Shown: positions 54,998-63,440 of the stretch, piece after piece
How the letters are laid out: each line of letters starts with the position of its first letter
How positions within the stretch are numbered: the first letter of the stretch is position 1
Assembly: GCA_024233575.1 (NCBI GenBank)
Contig: JACKPN010000004.1
Coordinates: 62,001-126,000, forward strand
Source of the DNA: Chlamydiales bacterium
Lineage (GTDB): Bacteria; Chlamydiota; Chlamydiia; Chlamydiales; Criblamydiaceae
DNA length: 64,000 nt
Direction of reading: 5' to 3'
The notes under the pieces: generated by a model
Databases searched by the model: none
Told to the model about the DNA's origin: nothing
What the model saw: only the letters and a program-made list of their open reading frames with translations
Made by a program: the position numbers and the translations under genes

Positions 54998-56002
54998 TCA
55001 TCCTTCATCCACAGCTTTTTCAATGCTCTTTAATATTTGACTCATGTTTAAATAGATAAAGTTCACACAGGGAATCATTGTGTTCTCAATAATTTGAACA
55101 CCTCTTGCCTGCTCTTCTTTGGTGAATTTATTCCCTTTAGATCGCCTTAAATTAAACTCTAACCACCCCATAACAGAGTTTCCAAGCCAACCAAAAAATG
55201 CATCCTCAAAAGAAGAATTCGAAGTTCGTAATTGTTGCCGATAGCTATTCAATATTGCATTAAAGCGATCTTGATAAAAATGAGAATCAATAAGTCCAGA
55301 CCACTCAAGACCGTATCCAATTATTTCCTGGAGTGGATTTGTATAACCCGCGCTTTCCCAGTCAATAAGATGAGGCAATTCTCCTTTCCAGAGCACGTTC
55401 GAATAATGTAAATCACGATGGCTAATTACAGTATCTCGATTGAGCCTTTCAATAGACATCCTGTATTTATCGTTCCAATTGAGCAGCACAGGTAGCAAGT
55501 TCAGCAACTGTGTGTTTTCTTGTTTATTAATAAGTTCTATCCAATGATCATCCTCAAAAATATCGTAGTAAGGACTTGCCTGAAAGAGAGGAAGTTTTAA
55601 GTTAAGGGCATGCATTTTCGCAAAGATTTGTCCAATGATACCCGCTTGCTCCAAATTGATTTCACCTAGTGGGATTATCTTACCCTCTACGAAGGGATAA
55701 AGAATAAAATTATTCTTCTCCCATGGATGCACATATCGAGAACGAATGTTAAGAGCTGCTACAGCAGGAAGGCCAGTTTGATAAAATGAAGCAGCTATTT
55801 TTTCAGACTCTTCATAACGTTCAAAAGCTCCTTCCTTTTGCATAACATGAGGGTTTAATTTTTTGATTACGTACGATGCTTCAGATGATGTTACCTTCCA
55901 ATTCTCATGTAATAAACCACCGTTAAGTCTCTCAGCATGAGCTATAAAAGTACCCAATTGAAGCGAATCAAAAAAAGATTCGATTAGTGCCTGATTATCC
56001 AT
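54998..56002 (-). CDS. APH/choline-kinase-like phosphotransferase
   Basis: The 334-residue product has the catalytic loop VISHRDLHYSNVLW and metal-binding HLIDWESAGYTNPLQE. The N-lobe contains LNGGLLHENWKV (glycine-rich) and ASYVIKKLNP with the likely nucleotide Lys. The start at 56002 is chosen because it gives the family-like N-terminus MDNQALIESFFDS and overlaps the Nudix stop by 8 nt. The longer upstream frame is antisense-like noise. It is more like choline/homoserine kinase relatives than classical APH(3'). Confidence 0.87.
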   Translation of the reverse strand: MDNQALIESFFDSLQLGTFIAHAERLNGGLLHENWKVTSSEASYVIKKLNPHVMQKEGAFERYEESEKIAASFYQTGLPAVAALNIRSRYVHPWEKNNFILYPFVEGKIIPLGEINLEQAGIIGQIFAKMHALNLKLPLFQASPYYDIFEDDHWIELINKQENTQLLNLLPVLLNWNDKYRMSIERLNRDTVISHRDLHYSNVLWKGELPHLIDWESAGYTNPLQEIIGYGLEWSGLIDSHFYQDRFNAILNSYRQQLRTSNSSFEDAFFGWLGNSVMGWLEFNLRRSKGNKFTKEEQARGVQIIENTMIPCVNFIYLNMSQILKSIEKAVDEG

Positions 56003-56624
56003 CCAGCCCTCCAATTGTACAAAAGCTCTCAGAATGAGCAGAGAAAAATTGAGAAAATTTATCACAAAACCTTGCCAAATTAGGGTCAGCTCTATCAAGA
56101 GGTAGTTCATCAAACCCAAACCACTTGATTTCACTAAACTCCTCTAAATCATATGAATACTCACATGAGGAATCAGCGAGAAAAATGTACCAAAGGCTTA
56201 CGTCAACATGGCCTGCTGTAACACCAACAGTCTCAGTAACTGTTAAAAAAATCGGGTCATCTACAAATAAGGGTAAATGAACACCTAGCTCCTCATTTAA
56301 TTCCCTTTTGGCTGTATCACTCGGATGCTCGTTTGGTTCTACATGCCCACCAGGAGGGAGCCAAAGGAGAGCCTTTTTATGATTTACCAGTAAAAGCTGA
56401 TTTACCTTTGGATCGTAAAGAGTGAAGTAGGAGACAAGATGTTTGGGTGGTGTGTCAGGCTTCCTAGTTCTGCACAAAGGAACCCCTGAATCGATCCATC
56501 TCAAAATGTCTTCTTGATGACATGCTTCTATCTCATCAAAGGGTTGTACGGCCCGCACCAATTCCTCTATAGTTCTATTGTAAGATTCTTTTTCACTTTC
56601 TACTAAGCGTGAAGGATCATTCAT
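55995..56624 (-). CDS. Nudix hydrolase
   Basis: Nudix enzymes cleave nucleoside diphosphates linked to other groups. The Nudix box is visible from GGHVEPNEHPSDT through KRELNEELGV (about 106-128), matching GX5EX7REUXEEXGU. About 60 residues precede the domain. The start is the ATG at 56624, which overlaps the remains of the acyltransferase gene by 8 nt (ATGAATGA). Nudix genes often sit beside APH and GNAT genes in resistance-like islands of Firmicutes, as here. The substrate is unknown. Confidence 0.9.
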   Translation of the reverse strand: MNDPSRLVESEKESYNRTIEELVRAVQPFDEIEACHQEDILRWIDSGVPLCRTRKPDTPPKHLVSYFTLYDPKVNQLLLVNHKKALLWLPPGGHVEPNEHPSDTAKRELNEELGVHLPLFVDDPIFLTVTETVGVTAGHVDVSLWYIFLADSSCEYSYDLEEFSEIKWFGFDELPLDRADPNLARFCDKFSQFFSAHSESFCTIGGLDG

Positions 56625-57262
56625 GATTAGCAATACCTGCCTCTTCCAATTTATCAATATCTGCACCAGAAATTAGGGGTAGGTTCTGGTTGATTTTCTC
56701 AATAGGCCAATCCCACCAGGAAATCTTAAGTAGACGTTCAATTGTTTTCTCGTCGAAACGCATCTTAACAACCTTAAGGATTACCTGCCACAATAGAATA
56801 GGCAGGTACGTCCTTCACTACGACAGCCCTTGATGCAATAATGGCACCATCTCCGATGGTCACACCCCCTTTGACGAGAGAATCATACCCAAACCACACA
56901 TCATTTCCAACGATGATGTCACCCTTGGTTGGAAGGTCTGCAATGCTATAAACATCCTCCCAACCATTTTGGAAAATAGGAAATGGAAAAGTGCTAAACC
57001 CATCTAACTTATGGTCACCCGTCATAATAAAACGAGTCTCAGCTGCTATTGCACAGAATTTTCCAAAAACTAGTTTTACTTTCGTGAAGTCGTAATTATA
57101 GAGTACATTGTACTCTTCAAAATTCTCTGGGCCATGTCTTCGATCATCAAAGTAGGTGTAGTCACCGACAAAAATGTTGGATGCCTTCACAAAGGGCTTT
57201 AGAAAAACCAGTTTATCATATCCTTCTAAAGGATAGATCGTATTTGGATTCGGTCCTGACAT
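56617..57262 (-). pseudogene. Xenobiotic (CatB/Vat-like) acyltransferase gene, frameshifted near the end
   Basis: The first 162 codons encode a left-handed beta-helix acetyltransferase of the type that inactivates chloramphenicol or streptogramins. Visible are IFVGDYTYFDDRR, FGKFCAIAAETRFIMTG and the hexapeptide run VWFGYDSLVKGGVTIGDG, ending in IVAGNP. A TAA follows where AKVIK would be expected. Shifting frame gives KVVKMRFDEKTIERLL and WWDWPIEKINQNLPL to a TGA at 56617, the exact family C-terminus. Two bases appear to be missing at about 56776. The core with the catalytic His region is intact, so a shortened protein could still fold. Confidence 0.85.
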
Positions 57263-57277
57263 ATTATTTATTACCTC

Positions 57278-57790
57278 TTATCTCAAGGGCTTTTTCAGCC
57301 ATAAAATTAAATCATCATCTAGTGGATACGAGGTTCCAGGATTGGTTTTCTTGCATTGAAATGTGATGCCATTCCCATCAGGAACATATCCAAGTTTCAC
57401 ATAGAGTTTTTGAGCTGCACCGTAATCAGCATAAAGTCCAACTCCAATACCAATCTCTTTGTAGCCTTTATCCTTTGCTAACGCTTCAAAACATTGAATC
57501 AATGCGGTGCCTAAGCCTGCCCCTCGATGTTTTTCATGAATCCACACGTCATTGATTTCAGGAACGCCCTCAAAAAGTGGATATTCAGATTTGTAGAGAA
57601 GGCTACCATAGCCTACAATCTCATCGTTACGTTTTATAATCGCCACTGTACGAGTGTCTTTTTGATGCTCCTCAAAGTATCGCTTCCATTTTGCTTCTGT
57701 CTTTTCTTGAGTGTCCCAAGGAAAGCAAAAATTCTCTACCAATTCATCAATATCCTGAAGGCAAATCTGTGTAATCAAGGCGTCATTCAT
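57278..57790 (-). CDS. GNAT-family N-acetyltransferase
   Basis: The 170-residue single-domain GNAT has the acetyl-CoA motif HEKHRGAGLGTALIQCF (about 88-104) and the flanking strands VPEINDVWI and YKEIGIGVGLY. It would acetylate an amine, substrate unknown. Its start overlaps the stop of the AadA-GNAT fusion by 4 nt and the acyltransferase start lies 15 bp beyond its stop. Confidence 0.9.
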   Translation of the reverse strand: MNDALITQICLQDIDELVENFCFPWDTQEKTEAKWKRYFEEHQKDTRTVAIIKRNDEIVGYGSLLYKSEYPLFEGVPEINDVWIHEKHRGAGLGTALIQCFEALAKDKGYKEIGIGVGLYADYGAAQKLYVKLGYVPDGNGITFQCKKTNPGTSYPLDDDLILWLKKPLR

Positions 57791-59106
57791 TTCTCAATCC
57801 TCTTTTCCATTTGGAAATTGACGCGTTTAAGGCCTTCCCTCTCTACTTCTTGTTTACGGATTACTTTGAATCCATTTTTTTCAAAGAAAGGTTTTGCTGT
57901 GATGCTTACCTCCGCAAAAATTTTATCGACCCCGAATTCCAAAGCTTTTTCATTCATCGCATTTAATAGAGCTGATCCTACTCCTTTTCCAACCCATTCA
58001 TGATGACAATAAAAACAGTCGATATGCCCATTGGGCTCAAACTCTGCAAAACCAACGATTTGTCCATTAGCTGTAGCCACAAAAGGATTTGTTCTCTGGA
58101 ATTTTTTCAGCCATCCTTGTGGCTGAAGGCTCGTTTTAGGCGCCCAAACATCCAGTTGTTCCTTTGTATAATCGCGGCAGTTGATGTTATGGATTGTGTT
58201 ATAAAAAATTTTAGCTAATTCCTCGGTATCTTGTTCATCATATGAACGAACAATGATGAATGGTTCCACAGCCAGTTTTATTACCTTGCTTTGATCATCA
58301 AAGCTTATCAATGCAGCTTGAGTGCGTATTTTGTTCATTATGAAATCTGAACAGGGTTTGATGAATTGTTTGACATCATCCCAATGCTCTTCTTCTTCCC
58401 CAATACAAATCAGTTTAGCTCGTTTCATCACTGGTTGATATTCTTTAGGCAAACGATTAATGGCCCAATCTGCCGCTACTGGTTTAGGTCTTATTTCATT
58501 GGTTTCCAAAGTGCTCCAGATCCGAGCAAAAGTCAGTAAAACATTTCGTGTATCACTTTCAATTTCGTCGATAAGCCTATCTACATCATTAAGCATAGCT
58601 TTCATAAAATCCCTGTATGGTACATGAGAGAGCACTTGTTCAGGTTCTGGTCCCCATAAAGTTTGGCTTTTCAATAAAACCTGGGTCACAATAAGTGCTA
58701 GGTCAGGCATTTCATTTGTCTGAGAAGATTCAGTGGCTCCCTCTTCAAAAGCTACACGCAACCATTCCCCATATTGAAAATCAAAATGCGGGGGATAGCG
58801 CCAAGGGTTAATTGCAGAATGCTCAACAATTGTCAGTTCTAAGGGCAATTTTGAACTTTTCATGTAGATGCCAGAGATTTGAAGAAGCTTGTCAATCAGG
58901 GCTGATTTTTCCTCCAAAGTGGTTTTGCGGTTGATTACAACAAGCAAGTCGATGTCACTGTATCTTTGCAAACCACCTACTAACGACGAACCATAAAGAT
59001 AAATGCCCAAAAGGTTTGGACCTAAAGTCGTTTTCAACAGAGCAAGACTATCCTCAATTTGATTTTGAGCTTCAATCAATCTGTTATTCAACTGCCCTCC
59101 TTCCAA
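57787..59106 (-). CDS. AadA-like aminoglycoside nucleotidyltransferase - GNAT fusion
   Basis: Residues 1-265 resemble AadA/Spc adenylyltransferases, which add AMP to streptomycin or spectinomycin. LYGSSLVGGLQRYSDIDLLV (37-56) holds the GS and DxD catalytic pair, and GPEPEQVLSHVPYRDFMKAM and ETNEIRPKPVAADWAI follow. Residues 275-439 are a GNAT domain with loop EWVGKGVGSALLNAM. The fusion joins two modifying activities in one 439-residue chain. It overlaps the upstream gene by 23 nt and the next by 4 nt. Drug specificity cannot be set by eye. Confidence 0.9.
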   Translation of the reverse strand: MEGGQLNNRLIEAQNQIEDSLALLKTTLGPNLLGIYLYGSSLVGGLQRYSDIDLLVVINRKTTLEEKSALIDKLLQISGIYMKSSKLPLELTIVEHSAINPWRYPPHFDFQYGEWLRVAFEEGATESSQTNEMPDLALIVTQVLLKSQTLWGPEPEQVLSHVPYRDFMKAMLNDVDRLIDEIESDTRNVLLTFARIWSTLETNEIRPKPVAADWAINRLPKEYQPVMKRAKLICIGEEEEHWDDVKQFIKPCSDFIMNKIRTQAALISFDDQSKVIKLAVEPFIIVRSYDEQDTEELAKIFYNTIHNINCRDYTKEQLDVWAPKTSLQPQGWLKKFQRTNPFVATANGQIVGFAEFEPNGHIDCFYCHHEWVGKGVGSALLNAMNEKALEFGVDKIFAEVSITAKPFFEKNGFKVIRKQEVEREGLKRVNFQMEKRIEK

Positions 59107-60373
59107 CTGTCAAAATTCTCTCTGATTCCAAATTCGAAAATGGGGATCCATCTAAGTCATACTGGCCTACAATTTCAAATCCATTCTTAGTAAGCATCTC
59201 CTCTAGTTCATCGGCGGTATAGAGCTGCAGGCTGAAGCTTTCGTTAATGGTGACAGGCTCTTTTGTCCCCTCCTGAATAGTAAATTCATCGAAAGATGTG
59301 AGAAGGCCTGAAGTTCTATCAAGGATGGATTTTTGAATATGGCGAATAGTTGTTTCATCAACAGACTTCTTATTGTCCATAGCAAAGCTCTTCACAACTT
59401 GGTCACTTAGAGCTTCTAAATTAAAAATATCGAATATGTAAATCCCACCAGGATTGAGATTTTCTTTTATGTTTTTCAGAGCTGTTTCAAAATCTTTCTT
59501 TTTCAAATGGCCAACGGCATTAAAAATTGTAATCACGGCATCGAATTTTCCTAAGCGAACCTCTCGCATATCCCCGTAGTGAAATGGGATAGTCAACCCT
59601 GCATCTTTGGCCTTCATTGTGGCAATCTTGAGCAGCTCATGACTTTGGTCTGAACCCACCACTTGAAATCCTTTGCTCGCTAACCAAAGTACCTGAGCAC
59701 CTGTCCCACAAGTTAAATCCAACACCGTTCTGGCTTTATTTTCTCGAAGAATTTTCTCTAAGCTCAAATGAGTTGACTCATCATTTCCTTGGCTAAGAAG
59801 ATCGTAGTAACGGGATAGGCTGCTATACTCAAGGGGAAGTCCGAGAGTGTTTTCAAACCGATTCATATTAAGCCGCATCATGTAATGAGGATGAGGGCTA
59901 TGAGAGGGAATAAATTCACCTAAAATTTGGAATCCCACTTTCTCATACACATGTATTGCACGTGAGTTGGATGCTTCAGGGTCAATTAAGACCTCTTCGA
60001 CTTCAGGAAATTGACTGGAAAGAAACTCTTTGATGATAATATCAGAAAGCTTCTTCCCTAAATACTCTTCTTCACCAATCAACATATCCAATGTGATAGT
60101 AGTCCCTTCGGCAACACACCATTTTGAAAGCTCATCTTCGGGCTTTTTGACCAGTGATGTGATCAAAAATGCAAAAGGTTTATCTTTATCGCAAGCAAGC
60201 CAGTACTTTGTATCAGTCATCCCCTTGATGAAGTCATCTATTCCCTTAAGAGTATTTGCGAGACCGTCACCATAAAACCACTTTGCTACATGTGGTTTTG
60301 TGAGCCAACTATGTACAAGAGTTCGGTCATTTTCGTTTACAGTTCTGAAAGTAAATGGATGTTTTTTAATCAT
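59084..60373 (-). CDS. AAC(6')-like acetyltransferase - methyltransferase fusion
   Basis: Residues 1-172 match AAC(6')-Ib-type aminoglycoside acetyltransferases: FRTVNENDRTLVHSWL, DMLIGEEEYLGKKLSD and DPEASNSRAIHVYEKVGF are all in order. Residues 175-429 are a class I SAM methyltransferase with VLDLTCGTGAQVLWLA (217-232) and FHYGDMREV. One oddity is GKKLS where GKGLGT normally grips CoA, which may weaken acetyl-CoA binding. The start at 60373 overlaps the SDR stop by one base (TGATG). Such AAC-methyltransferase fusions are not something I know as a standard resistance gene. Confidence 0.88.
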   Translation of the reverse strand: MIKKHPFTFRTVNENDRTLVHSWLTKPHVAKWFYGDGLANTLKGIDDFIKGMTDTKYWLACDKDKPFAFLITSLVKKPEDELSKWCVAEGTTITLDMLIGEEEYLGKKLSDIIIKEFLSSQFPEVEEVLIDPEASNSRAIHVYEKVGFQILGEFIPSHSPHPHYMMRLNMNRFENTLGLPLEYSSLSRYYDLLSQGNDESTHLSLEKILRENKARTVLDLTCGTGAQVLWLASKGFQVVGSDQSHELLKIATMKAKDAGLTIPFHYGDMREVRLGKFDAVITIFNAVGHLKKKDFETALKNIKENLNPGGIYIFDIFNLEALSDQVVKSFAMDNKKSVDETTIRHIQKSILDRTSGLLTSFDEFTIQEGTKEPVTINESFSLQLYTADELEEMLTKNGFEIVGQYDLDGSPFSNLESERILTVGRRAVE

Positions 60374-61125
60374 CAAAGGCTCCCCAAAATTTTCATTGTG
60401 TATTTTTTGGGAAGAATTCTCAGAAACCGCGCCAACCAACTATAAAATAATGAATTGTGAATCCTAGATTTTCCTTTATTGGTTTTCTTCACCACGTATT
60501 TTGCCATTCTTTTTGGGTCCCAAGTGAAAGGAAGGTTTCCTTTTAATCCTTCTGTGGCAACTGGTCCCGCATAAACTACTGAAAAATTAAGATTACTATT
60601 GAAGTAGGTCAACGCAAGTCCTTCAAAAGCCTTTGCTATTGCGGCTTTTGAAGCGGCATAAGCACTACCTGTTGGAGGAGCAAAAATAGCATTGATAGAG
60701 CTGGTAACAACAAATCTTGCCCCCTGAACTTTTTGGCAAACAGGAACCCTCTCCTCTACCCAATGCAATACCCCGAAGTAATTCGTATCGAAGATTTCGT
60801 TGTGTTTTTGTGTCGTGAAGTTATTCACATCTTCACAAGCAGCTTCTCCTGCAATGCCTGCATTCAAGAAGAAAAGCGTTGGGATAATGCCTTTATCCCG
60901 TAGAGACTTCGATGCAACTCTGACTGACTCTCTATCTGAGACATCACAGCTATAAGAAATAAACAGATCCTCTCCATAGTTTTTGGCCATTTCATCTAAA
61001 GCATCCTTGGACCTGGCGACACCAACAACTTTCCAGCCATTGGCTATCAGCTCTTCCACCAACGCATACCCTATTCCCTTTGAAGCTCCCGTAACAAGGG
61101 CTATATTCGAATTATTTTTATTCAT
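60373..61125 (-). CDS. Short-chain dehydrogenase/reductase
   Basis: The 250-residue SDR has the NAD(P)-binding TGASKGIG loop (about 13-20) and the NAG motif as FLNAGIAGEA. The catalytic Ser in VTSSINAIFAP and YAASKAA (Tyr-x-x-x-Lys) are also present, so it should be active. It would oxidise or reduce an alcohol/ketone. SDRs are not drug-resistance genes by rule, so its presence may hint that the cluster handles one specific molecule in steps. It lies 19 bp downstream of the AadE fusion. Confidence 0.92.
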   Translation of the reverse strand: MNKNNSNIALVTGASKGIGYALVEELIANGWKVVGVARSKDALDEMAKNYGEDLFISYSCDVSDRESVRVASKSLRDKGIIPTLFFLNAGIAGEAACEDVNNFTTQKHNEIFDTNYFGVLHWVEERVPVCQKVQGARFVVTSSINAIFAPPTGSAYAASKAAIAKAFEGLALTYFNSNLNFSVVYAGPVATEGLKGNLPFTWDPKRMAKYVVKKTNKGKSRIHNSLFYSWLARFLRILPKKYTMKILGSL

Positions 61126-61144
61126 GAAAATTCACTTCATCTAA

Positions 61145-62464
61145 TTAATTTGCCAAATCAGGCCCTGTTCTGAAGAATGACACATCTTTTGCAACCATGG
61201 ATTTTGGCGTAATTTTCACCATTATATCTAGTGGATCGACAATGTTCTGTACAAACCACTCATTCCACTTCGTTTTGTCGTCACCTAGATACTTAGCCAC
61301 AAAACGATGAAGACGCTTATTATCAATACTTCCAACTTCAGAAATACCGCGTATTCCAACGTGTCTTAAAACTCCTTTATCCAAATTGAAGTCCACAATT
61401 CCAAGGGCACATCTTGGTTCTTCTTTCAGCCTTCTGATAAAACTATCTTCACTCGTTCCAAAAATCCATACACAATCATCTTCCCAGATAAACCAAACTG
61501 GGGAGTCCCTTGGTTCATCAACTTCCACCGTCGACAAGTGAGCCATTAGAGGCTTTTGAAGGACCACATCAAATTCAAAATCTTTCTGTCTTGTACATTT
61601 ATTGCCCACTTGCTTCTGATTATCTTCTAGTTTTGTGATAAATAGTCTCATTTCAGTTTCTAATTCTGTTAGCTTTTTGTAACCAAGAGACTGGGACGTT
61701 TCATGAGAAAGTTTTATAAATAGCTGCAATAGTTCTCGTAAGGTTTGCCAGCCTTCTTCCGTATCAAAACGGGGAAATATCTTGTGGATGCTATTACAGG
61801 TCTCTTTACCTACCCACTTTTCAAGCTCTTTGCCATTTACATGTGTTGTATATTCCCAATTGTGCTTTGCAGCCTCATTCCATCGAATCATCCTGATGAG
61901 GATATTGTGAAAAATACCACTTAAACGAAACTGGACTGACCAAAGGTCTCTTCTGGATAGATACTTTGCTACATGGTGAACCTCAAACCAAAACACCTTA
62001 ATTAAACTGTTAAACTCCTCTTCTGAGGGTCTATGCTCTCTAAAGCCTTCAAACTTTGGTAAAGGTAACTTGTTTGCCAATCGATCCTTATCTACCAGTA
62101 CTTCGTAACCCATATTAAGAGCATCGGGAAGCCCATCTATTTCTAACTTTTTCAGCTGCTGTAGTGAAAAAAAGGAAAAGTCAACTTTTTTACCACCCTT
62201 AAATATCACCAATCTGGTAGGAATACTAGCTTCCAAGAGGTCATATTTCTCGGGTATCATCACCCACACATCATCTATATCTTTTAACCAAGTGTCGCTT
62301 TCTGTTAACTTCTGGGTGTCACTACAAAAAAAGGATATATCATAATCTGAAAGTTCATCCGTATCAGAACGATCCGCAAATGAGCCTGTTAGCAACGCAA
62401 GGCGGATCACCTCTTCTGAATCAACCCAGTTTATGATTTTCTTTAGAATATTCTTTTCTTCCAC
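61145..62464 (-). CDS. AadE-like aminoglycoside 6-adenylyltransferase - PNPOx-like fusion
   Basis: Residues 1-290 match AadE/ANT(6) streptomycin adenylyltransferases: LLTGSFADRSDTDELSDYDI (24-43) has the GS and D-x-D core, and DDVWVMIPEKYDLLE and TRLVIFKGGKKVDFSF follow. Residues 295-439 look like a pyridoxamine 5'-phosphate oxidase-like flavin-binding barrel (HLSTVEVDEPRDSPVWFIW, ALGIVDFNL, GISEVG). The pairing of a nucleotidyltransferase with a flavin-fold domain is unusual. The gene starts 6 bp after the beta-lactamase stop. Confidence 0.87.
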   Translation of the reverse strand: MEEKNILKKIINWVDSEEVIRLALLTGSFADRSDTDELSDYDISFFCSDTQKLTESDTWLKDIDDVWVMIPEKYDLLEASIPTRLVIFKGGKKVDFSFFSLQQLKKLEIDGLPDALNMGYEVLVDKDRLANKLPLPKFEGFREHRPSEEEFNSLIKVFWFEVHHVAKYLSRRDLWSVQFRLSGIFHNILIRMIRWNEAAKHNWEYTTHVNGKELEKWVGKETCNSIHKIFPRFDTEEGWQTLRELLQLFIKLSHETSQSLGYKKLTELETEMRLFITKLEDNQKQVGNKCTRQKDFEFDVVLQKPLMAHLSTVEVDEPRDSPVWFIWEDDCVWIFGTSEDSFIRRLKEEPRCALGIVDFNLDKGVLRHVGIRGISEVGSIDNKRLHRFVAKYLGDDKTKWNEWFVQNIVDPLDIMVKITPKSMVAKDVSFFRTGPDLAN

Positions 62465-62470
62465 AACTAA

Positions 62471-63313
62471 TTAACCTCTTATCCTAGGTAAAATGCCTAA
62501 GCAATGAAACGCCTCTCTCACAACCTCTTTTCTCTTAGGCAGCTCATCCCAGCTATCGATGTCCATGTTAAACGCAAAAACATACGTTCTTTTATCATCT
62601 TGACTGAATATTTCCACCCATCCGACATACCAACCTATAGAGTTGCTAAAGCCTGTCTTCGCATAAAGAGACCACTCCTTTCCGCAATCCTCCATCATAA
62701 TCGCTTTTGCATTCTCATAGATCCTTGTGCTTAGAGGAAGATTTTCTAATGCTAATGCCTTTAAAAAAACAACCTGTTGCTCAGTCGAAGTCTTCAAGGG
62801 TCCATCTAGCCAGTAGGTCGAAATATCTTCAGGACAACCAATATATTGGTTTCCATACTGTAGTCGATCAATCCATGAAGACATAACATCGTGCCCAAGA
62901 TTTTGAGTTATTCTCTGGTAAACCCAGACAACTGAATACTTGTAGGCGGACTGGAGCGAATGATCTTGATTCCACACGTCCAAAAATCTCTTTTCACCAT
63001 CCCATTCAAATAGTGTTTCAGGCCCCTCTGCATACCCTTCTTCAAGAGCTACAAGTGTATGAGGAATTTTAGCAGTTGATGCAGGTGGATAAAGAAATTC
63101 TAGACGGTGCTTCCCACTTACCCATCTTCTTCCATCTTCAACGCAAGAAATGATTAGAGCAGAGCGGTTTGGAGAAACTCCGACTGAAGTTACAATCTCT
63201 GAAATATCTTCTTGAAGATTTGACTCTAGAGAAAAGAGCGATGTACTCACAAAGAATAATGAAGAGAAAGCTAGCAATAGGACGGCGGTATGCCTGGAAA
63301 ATCTTTGTTTCAT
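62471..63313 (-). CDS. Class D (OXA-type) beta-lactamase
   Basis: The 280-residue protein has a signal peptide (about 1-29, ending STSLFS). The class D active-site motifs are all present: PASTAK with Ser79 and Lys82, SVV at 127-129, YGN at 153-155, a Trp at 168 and KTG at 219-221. The enzyme hydrolyses penicillins through a carbamylated lysine and acts in the periplasm. It is first in the minus-strand array, with TTGAGGTGAG just before the start. A working enzyme would protect peptidoglycan synthesis during division. A BlaR-like sensor is unlikely since the membrane part is only a signal. Confidence 0.93.
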   Translation of the reverse strand: MKQRFSRHTAVLLLAFSSLFFVSTSLFSLESNLQEDISEIVTSVGVSPNRSALIISCVEDGRRWVSGKHRLEFLYPPASTAKIPHTLVALEEGYAEGPETLFEWDGEKRFLDVWNQDHSLQSAYKYSVVWVYQRITQNLGHDVMSSWIDRLQYGNQYIGCPEDISTYWLDGPLKTSTEQQVVFLKALALENLPLSTRIYENAKAIMMEDCGKEWSLYAKTGFSNSIGWYVGWVEIFSQDDKRTYVFAFNMDIDSWDELPKRKEVVREAFHCLGILPRIRG

Positions 63314-63365
63314 TTACTCACCTCAAGGTTAATGATTCACACCCAGTAAACCTTGATATTCTACT

Positions 63366-63380
63366 CATCTTTCAAAGATG
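63366..63380. promoter_or_regulatory. Palindrome upstream of the resistance array
   Basis: CATCTTTCAAAGATG is a perfect 7-1-7 palindrome, 53 bp upstream of the beta-lactamase start. Its place near the expected promoter fits an operator. No regulator gene adjoins it, and a chance palindrome of this size is possible. Confidence 0.35.
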
Positions 63381-63440
63381 ATTTTCCACTACCACATTCT
63401 CCTATGCGTTAGAAAAGTTGGACAGGGGTTGGACAAAATA

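Noticed and set aside
52230..63313. Integron cassette array
   Set aside because: The many resistance-type genes suggested an integron, but no integrase is present. The overlapping or very short junctions leave no room for attC sites of usual length.
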